DNA from: Deltaproteobacteria bacterium
GTDB lineage: Bacteria; Desulfobacterota; DSM-4660; Desulfatiglandales; Desulfatiglandaceae
Assembly: GCA_021159825.1 (NCBI GenBank)
Contig: JAGHDR010000277.1
Coordinates: 1-10,683 of the forward strand
Reading direction: 5' to 3'
DNA: 10,683 nucleotides
In this document: one piece after another, positions 8,006-10,683 of the stretch
Position numbering within the stretch: position 1 is the first letter of the stretch
Layout of the letters: each line of letters begins with the position of its first letter
Program-made: the position numbers and the translations under genes
The notes under the pieces: model-generated
The model's database searches: none
Seen by the model: only the letters and a program-made list of their open reading frames with translations
What the model was told of the DNA's origin: nothing

Positions 8006-8087
8006 GGGCAGACACACAGGTCTGCCCCTACCTACCCCATCTTTTGATTCGCAATATGCCCGTAGGGGCGGATCTATGTGTCCGCCC
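8006..8087. repeat. Pair of inverted 26-base hairpin repeats downstream of smsB
   Basis: The left copy (8006-8031) has stem GGGCAGAC / GTCTGCCC with a 6-base loop and then CTAC. The right copy (8062-8087) is its reverse complement with four differences: GTAG, then GGGCGGA / TCCGCCC. Two of the differences are compensatory (A-T against G-C), so both hairpins are kept. A 30-base unrelated segment separates the copies. It resembles the REP-like or MITE-like short repeats found between genes in several anaerobe genomes. No target-site duplication was visible. Confidence 0.7.
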
Positions 8088-8102
8088 TTTTGTGATCCGT
8101 AA

Positions 8103-8153
8103 GGGGGGGGGCGGCTCTGACAGAATCAGAGTCACCCCCTCTTTTGTTTTTTT
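8103..8153 (+). terminator. Intrinsic terminator of the smsCB operon
   Basis: A run of nine G is followed by CGGCTCTGA, a CAGAA loop, TCAGAGTCA, CCCCC and then TC-TTTTG-TTTTTTT. Pairing is GGGGG with CCCCC and CTCTGA with TCAGAG. One G-U pair, one G-C pair and a single C-A mismatch lie between them. The T-rich tail at 8142-8153 completes a strong Rho-independent terminator. Confidence 0.8.
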
Positions 8154-8167
8154 AATAAATTCAATAA

Positions 8168-8194
8168 GGTAATGAATAAAAATATTGCATTACC
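8168..8194. promoter_or_regulatory. GGTAATG / CATTACC inverted repeat upstream of the RHH-like gene
   Basis: GGTAATG (8168-8174) and CATTACC (8188-8194) are perfect 7-base arms around an AT-rich 13-base centre. A further GTAATG lies at 8216-8221. The location, in an AT-rich leader after a terminator, fits a regulator site. It could also be a small hairpin in the transcript. I could not assign a clear promoter pair here. Confidence 0.35.
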
Positions 8195-8239
8195 AATGGA
8201 GCGTATGGTACTTGAGTAATGGGTGCTTTTTTTTGAAAC

Positions 8240-8256
8240 ACCTGAAAACCTGAGGT
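8240..8256. promoter_or_regulatory. ACCTGA direct repeat and ACCTgAGGT palindrome overlapping the start region
   Basis: ACCTGA occurs at 8240-8245 and 8248-8253. The second copy opens the odd palindrome ACCT-G-AGGT (8248-8256), whose right half (GAGGT) is also the ribosome binding site for ATG 8263. Short repeats 8 bases apart are typical of ribbon-helix-helix operators, so the product may regulate its own gene. This is inference. Confidence 0.3.
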
Positions 8257-8262
8257 ATCACT

Positions 8263-8853
8263 ATGGCAGAGAAAAAATATGTGAGGCCGGAACAAGGCAT
8301 CGCCGTGCCCTCGTTGTCGGAACTAAGGGGTAGACAATCGGTTCGGGCAACCTTTAAGCTCAGCGGAAAAGCCATTGAGGCCATCAGTGTGGCGGCGGCT
8401 CACATGGGGATTAAACAGAAGTCCCTTTTTGATCATTTGATCGATGATGTGGAATCATTGGCGGTGGTTGCCCGGGGAATAGAATCCAAGCGATTTTTGA
8501 GGCTGAAACGGGTTCAGAAAACCTTTGTTCTGAGCCGACGGACGCTTTGCAGCCTGGAGGAGGTTTCAAAGGATTTTGAAACACCGAGAGATGCGCTCGT
8601 GGAATACTCAATTGCCAGGCTTCTGCCGGTTATTGAAGAAGAGCGAAAAAAGCATGAAAAGCGAAAGAAGATTCTGGAAGAAATCGGAAATTATCTTGAG
8701 CAGGGTGAGGAAATTTCCGAAAAGGTTGAAAATGCGCTGGGAGAGGAGGATATGCTCAGTGAAAAACTGAAAGGGGCCGTTTCAACTTTGCGTGGCGCCT
8801 ATGAGACAATGGCGTCATTTGTGGAAAAGGGAAAGGTTATTGAACAGTTTTGA
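8263..8853 (+). CDS. Unrecognised protein: tandem ribbon-helix-helix-like units plus charged coiled coil
   Basis: I do not recognise this 196-residue protein. The ATG start is well bounded: an in-frame TGA lies at 8251, and GAGGT is 6 bases upstream of the ATG. Residues 27-66 and 84-123 align without gaps as a 40-residue repeat. Each begins V..TF.LS, a strand-like segment, then has two predicted helices with matching hydrophobic positions and L29/I34 of the repeat conserved. About 7 of 40 positions are identical. The layout, strand-helix-turn-helix, is that of ribbon-helix-helix DNA-binding units. Two in one chain would make an intramolecular pseudo-dimer, as in F-plasmid TraY. From about 124 to 195 the chain is rich in E and K and is probably a coiled coil. 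No membrane segment is seen. DNA binding is inferred from pattern alone. Confidence 0.75.
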   Translation: MAEKKYVRPEQGIAVPSLSELRGRQSVRATFKLSGKAIEAISVAAAHMGIKQKSLFDHLIDDVESLAVVARGIESKRFLRLKRVQKTFVLSRRTLCSLEEVSKDFETPRDALVEYSIARLLPVIEEERKKHEKRKKILEEIGNYLEQGEEISEKVENALGEEDMLSEKLKGAVSTLRGAYETMASFVEKGKVIEQF

Positions 8854-8996
8854 GAACAGGCCGAGTTGAAAATGCCGTTAAACTCTGATAAGGATGGATT
8901 GGAAATGAGCGGGAAGGTTCATGGGACCATTTCCGAATGTGAAGAAGGTTTGAGAAAAATGAGAATTTAAGAATTGTTGGTGGGGGATGGACAGTT

Positions 8997-10472
8997 ATGC
9001 CGGATGATATCCAGGAAGAGGTTGCGGAAGAAACGGTTGAAACGCAATCGGAAGAAGAGAGTTTTGCCGATCTGTTTGAGGCATATGATAATAAATTGAA
9101 TGAAAGTGTTCGGGTGGGGGATAAAATCAGGGGGGAGATTATCGCCATCGGCAGGGACGCTGTTTTTGTGGACACCGGAACAAGGATTGACGGGGTCGTG
9201 GAAAAGGGCGAACTGCTCGATGAAGAAGGTGGACTTCCGTATCAGGTGGGAGATGTTCTGGAACTCTACGCCATATCCGTCAAGGCGGGAGAGATTCGGC
9301 TTTCAAAGGCCGTGACCGGCGTGGGTGGTTTTGAGCTTTTGCAGGATGCCCATGAGGAAGCGATTCCGGTGGAAGGCAAGGTGCATGCCCTGAACAAAGG
9401 CGGGTTTGAGGTATTGCTGGGACAGAAAAGGGCTTTTTGCCCCATCAGCCAGATGGACATTCATTACGTGGAAAAACCCGAGGATTATGTGGGGGAAACC
9501 TTTGAATTCCTCATTACCGATTTTGAAGAAGACGGCCGCAACATCGTGGTTTCAAGACGAAAGTTGTTGGACAAGGCCGTGGCAAAGGCGCGGAAAAGTT
9601 TCTTTAAAGACCTTGTCGTGGGTGACGAGATAAAGGGCAGGGTGACCAAGCTCATGCCATTTGGCGCTTTTGTGGAGCTCATTGTGGGGGTGGAAGGGCT
9701 GGTTCATATTTCCGAGTTGGGTTGGTCACGTGTGGAAAATCCTGCCGACGTGCTAAAGCCCGGCGATTCCGTAAAGGTTAAGGTGCTTGGCATGGTGCCG
9801 GGCGAAAAGCCGGGTCAGATGAAGATCTCCCTTTCCATCAAGCAAACCGTTGACGACCCCTGGGATACGGTCGCAGAACGGTTTAGGGTGGGCGACGTGG
9901 TGGAAGGAAAGGTGACCCGCTGTGCCCCATTCGGCGCTTTTGTGGAGATTGAAGCGGGTATTGAGGGGCTTGTTCACATCAGCGAAATGAGTTATCGGAA
10001 GCGGATCTTGAAATGCGAGGATGTGGTCGCACCCGGCGATATGGTTCAGGTGACGATCAAGGAAATTGATGAATCCCGAAAGCGAATTTCCCTAAGCATG
10101 CGGGATGTGGAAGGCGATCCCTGGGCGGGGGTTGCACAAAAGTACCACGTGGGGCAGGCGGTGGAAGTCATCGTGGAAAAGCACGAAAAATTCGGGATAT
10201 TCGTTTCCCTTGAACCGGGTATTTCGGCCCTGCTGCCCAAAAGCAGGATACGGGAGTCGGCCAAGCCGGGTCGTATTGAAAAAACAAAGCCGGGGGATGC
10301 CATACCCGTCGTGATTGAAAATGTCAACATCAACGAACGGAAAATTTCCGTGGGTCCCGGGGACGCGCAGGATGAAGGTGAATGGCGCAGTTTTGTCCCC
10401 GGTAAGGATGAAGGGATGGGTTCATTGGGTGAGAAACTGAAACAGGCCCTTGCGGCAAAGAATAAGGGATAG
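8997..10472 (+). CDS. Ribosomal protein S1-like RNA-binding protein with five S1 domains
   Basis: This 491-residue cytoplasmic protein probably binds mRNA at the ribosome or acts as an S1 paralogue. An acidic N-terminus contains SFADLFEAYD (about 22-31), which resembles the ribosome-anchoring start of S1 proteins. Five S1 (OB-fold) units follow at about 39-105, 120-190, 208-283, 298-371 and 384-454. Units 3 and 4 are the best conserved, each with PFGAFVE and EGLVHISE, which makes them close copies of each other. Units 1, 2 and 5 are more divergent. E. coli S1 has six units in 557 residues, so this is one short, and it may not be the main RpsA of the cell. The start ATG has GGGGGA 9 bases upstream. 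The domain call is secure; the exact role is not. Confidence 0.85.
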   Translation: MPDDIQEEVAEETVETQSEEESFADLFEAYDNKLNESVRVGDKIRGEIIAIGRDAVFVDTGTRIDGVVEKGELLDEEGGLPYQVGDVLELYAISVKAGEIRLSKAVTGVGGFELLQDAHEEAIPVEGKVHALNKGGFEVLLGQKRAFCPISQMDIHYVEKPEDYVGETFEFLITDFEEDGRNIVVSRRKLLDKAVAKARKSFFKDLVVGDEIKGRVTKLMPFGAFVELIVGVEGLVHISELGWSRVENPADVLKPGDSVKVKVLGMVPGEKPGQMKISLSIKQTVDDPWDTVAERFRVGDVVEGKVTRCAPFGAFVEIEAGIEGLVHISEMSYRKRILKCEDVVAPGDMVQVTIKEIDESRKRISLSMRDVEGDPWAGVAQKYHVGQAVEVIVEKHEKFGIFVSLEPGISALLPKSRIRESAKPGRIEKTKPGDAIPVVIENVNINERKISVGPGDAQDEGEWRSFVPGKDEGMGSLGEKLKQALAAKNKG

Positions 10473-10494
10473 GGCCTGTTGCGGCGAATTTTTT
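10441..10494 (+). terminator. Candidate weak terminator at the end of the S1-like gene
   Basis: AACAGGCCC (10441-10449) and GGGCCTGTT (10472-10480) form a perfect 9-base inverted repeat spanning the TAG stop codon (10470-10472). The loop is 22 bases, and CCCTT/AAGGG inside it offers a competing stem. TTTTTT follows at 10489-10494, but 8 bases away, so it would be a poor intrinsic terminator or an mRNA-end structure. Confidence 0.35.
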
Positions 10495-10530
10495 GGAAGT
10501 TCCCTAAGGAAAAAAGAATGGAGGGTCGAG

Positions 10531-10683
10531 ATGAAACTGGACGGTAAAAAGATCAGGGCTCTTATTGGGTTTCAAGTTGGCATTCTGATGCTTTCCAGAC
10601 AATCAATCATGAATTCAAGTAGTTATGCTGCATTAGCGACATTTATTTCGCTTGATATCAATTTGAATGATATTTTACATTAA
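10531..10683 (+). CDS. Small hypothetical ORF (50 residues) ending at the window edge
   Basis: ATG 10531 has a strong GGAGGG 5 bases upstream, and the frame stops at TAA on the last three bases. The first dozen residues, MKLDGKKIRALIG, resemble the first strand of DJ-1/PfpI-type proteins. The following residues do not continue that family and give no recognisable domain or convincing membrane helix. From about 10560 the bases become AT-rich, unlike the well-formed start and the genes before it. It may be a genuine gene start joined to foreign sequence, by insertion, deletion or assembly error, rather than an intact small gene. An in-frame TTG at 10450 inside the S1-like gene is an unlikely start. 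Confidence 0.4.
   Translation: MKLDGKKIRALIGFQVGILMLSRQSIMNSSSYAALATFISLDINLNDILH

Noticed and set aside
8006..8087. CRISPR array
   Set aside because: There are only two units, in opposite orientation and each self-complementary, with no regular spacers.
8851..8853. TGA as a selenocysteine codon in the RHH-like gene
   Set aside because: No convincing SECIS hairpin follows directly and the surrounding residues do not resemble a selenoprotein active site.

Overview
All convincing genes in this 10.7 kb bacterial window lie on the + strand. The mix suggests an anaerobic bacterium, perhaps a Desulfobacterota-type lineage. The reasons are a two-gene ancestral-type SUF (SmsC-SmsB) iron-sulfur assembly operon, a multi-S1-domain RNA-binding protein, moderately GC-rich coding sequence, and a hairpin repeat family that I recall from such genomes. 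This placement is inference; no rRNA or marker gene is present.

Region 1 (1-5808) is a defence-type pair. It holds the 3' part of a DUF1156/COG1743-type DNA methyltransferase with a DPPY motif, which runs in from the left edge. This is followed, 11 bases after its stop codon, by a 1290-residue protein that joins an N-terminal phospholipase-D-like nuclease domain to a full SNF2/RapA-type helicase. The methyltransferase stop codon lies against the helicase ribosome binding site, so the two are almost certainly one operon. Such pairs are known from anti-phage islands, often beside a DUF499 ATPase, which would lie upstream and out of view. The likely division of labour is self-marking by methylation and attack on unmodified DNA by the nuclease-translocase.

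Region 2 (5809-8153) is a housekeeping Fe-S operon. A good sigma70-type promoter with a dyad over its -35 box leads to smsC (SufC-like ATPase) and smsB (SufB/D-like scaffold). These overlap by 28 bases. The operon is followed by two inverted copies of a short hairpin repeat and then a strong intrinsic terminator.

Region 3 (8154-10683) starts with an unrecognised 196-residue protein that I read as two tandem ribbon-helix-helix-like units plus a charged coiled coil. Candidate operator repeats lie in its leader. A ribosomal-S1-like protein with five S1 domains follows. The window ends exactly at the stop codon of a 50-codon ORF whose composition turns AT-rich part way through. No tRNA, rRNA, CRISPR array or transposase was seen.
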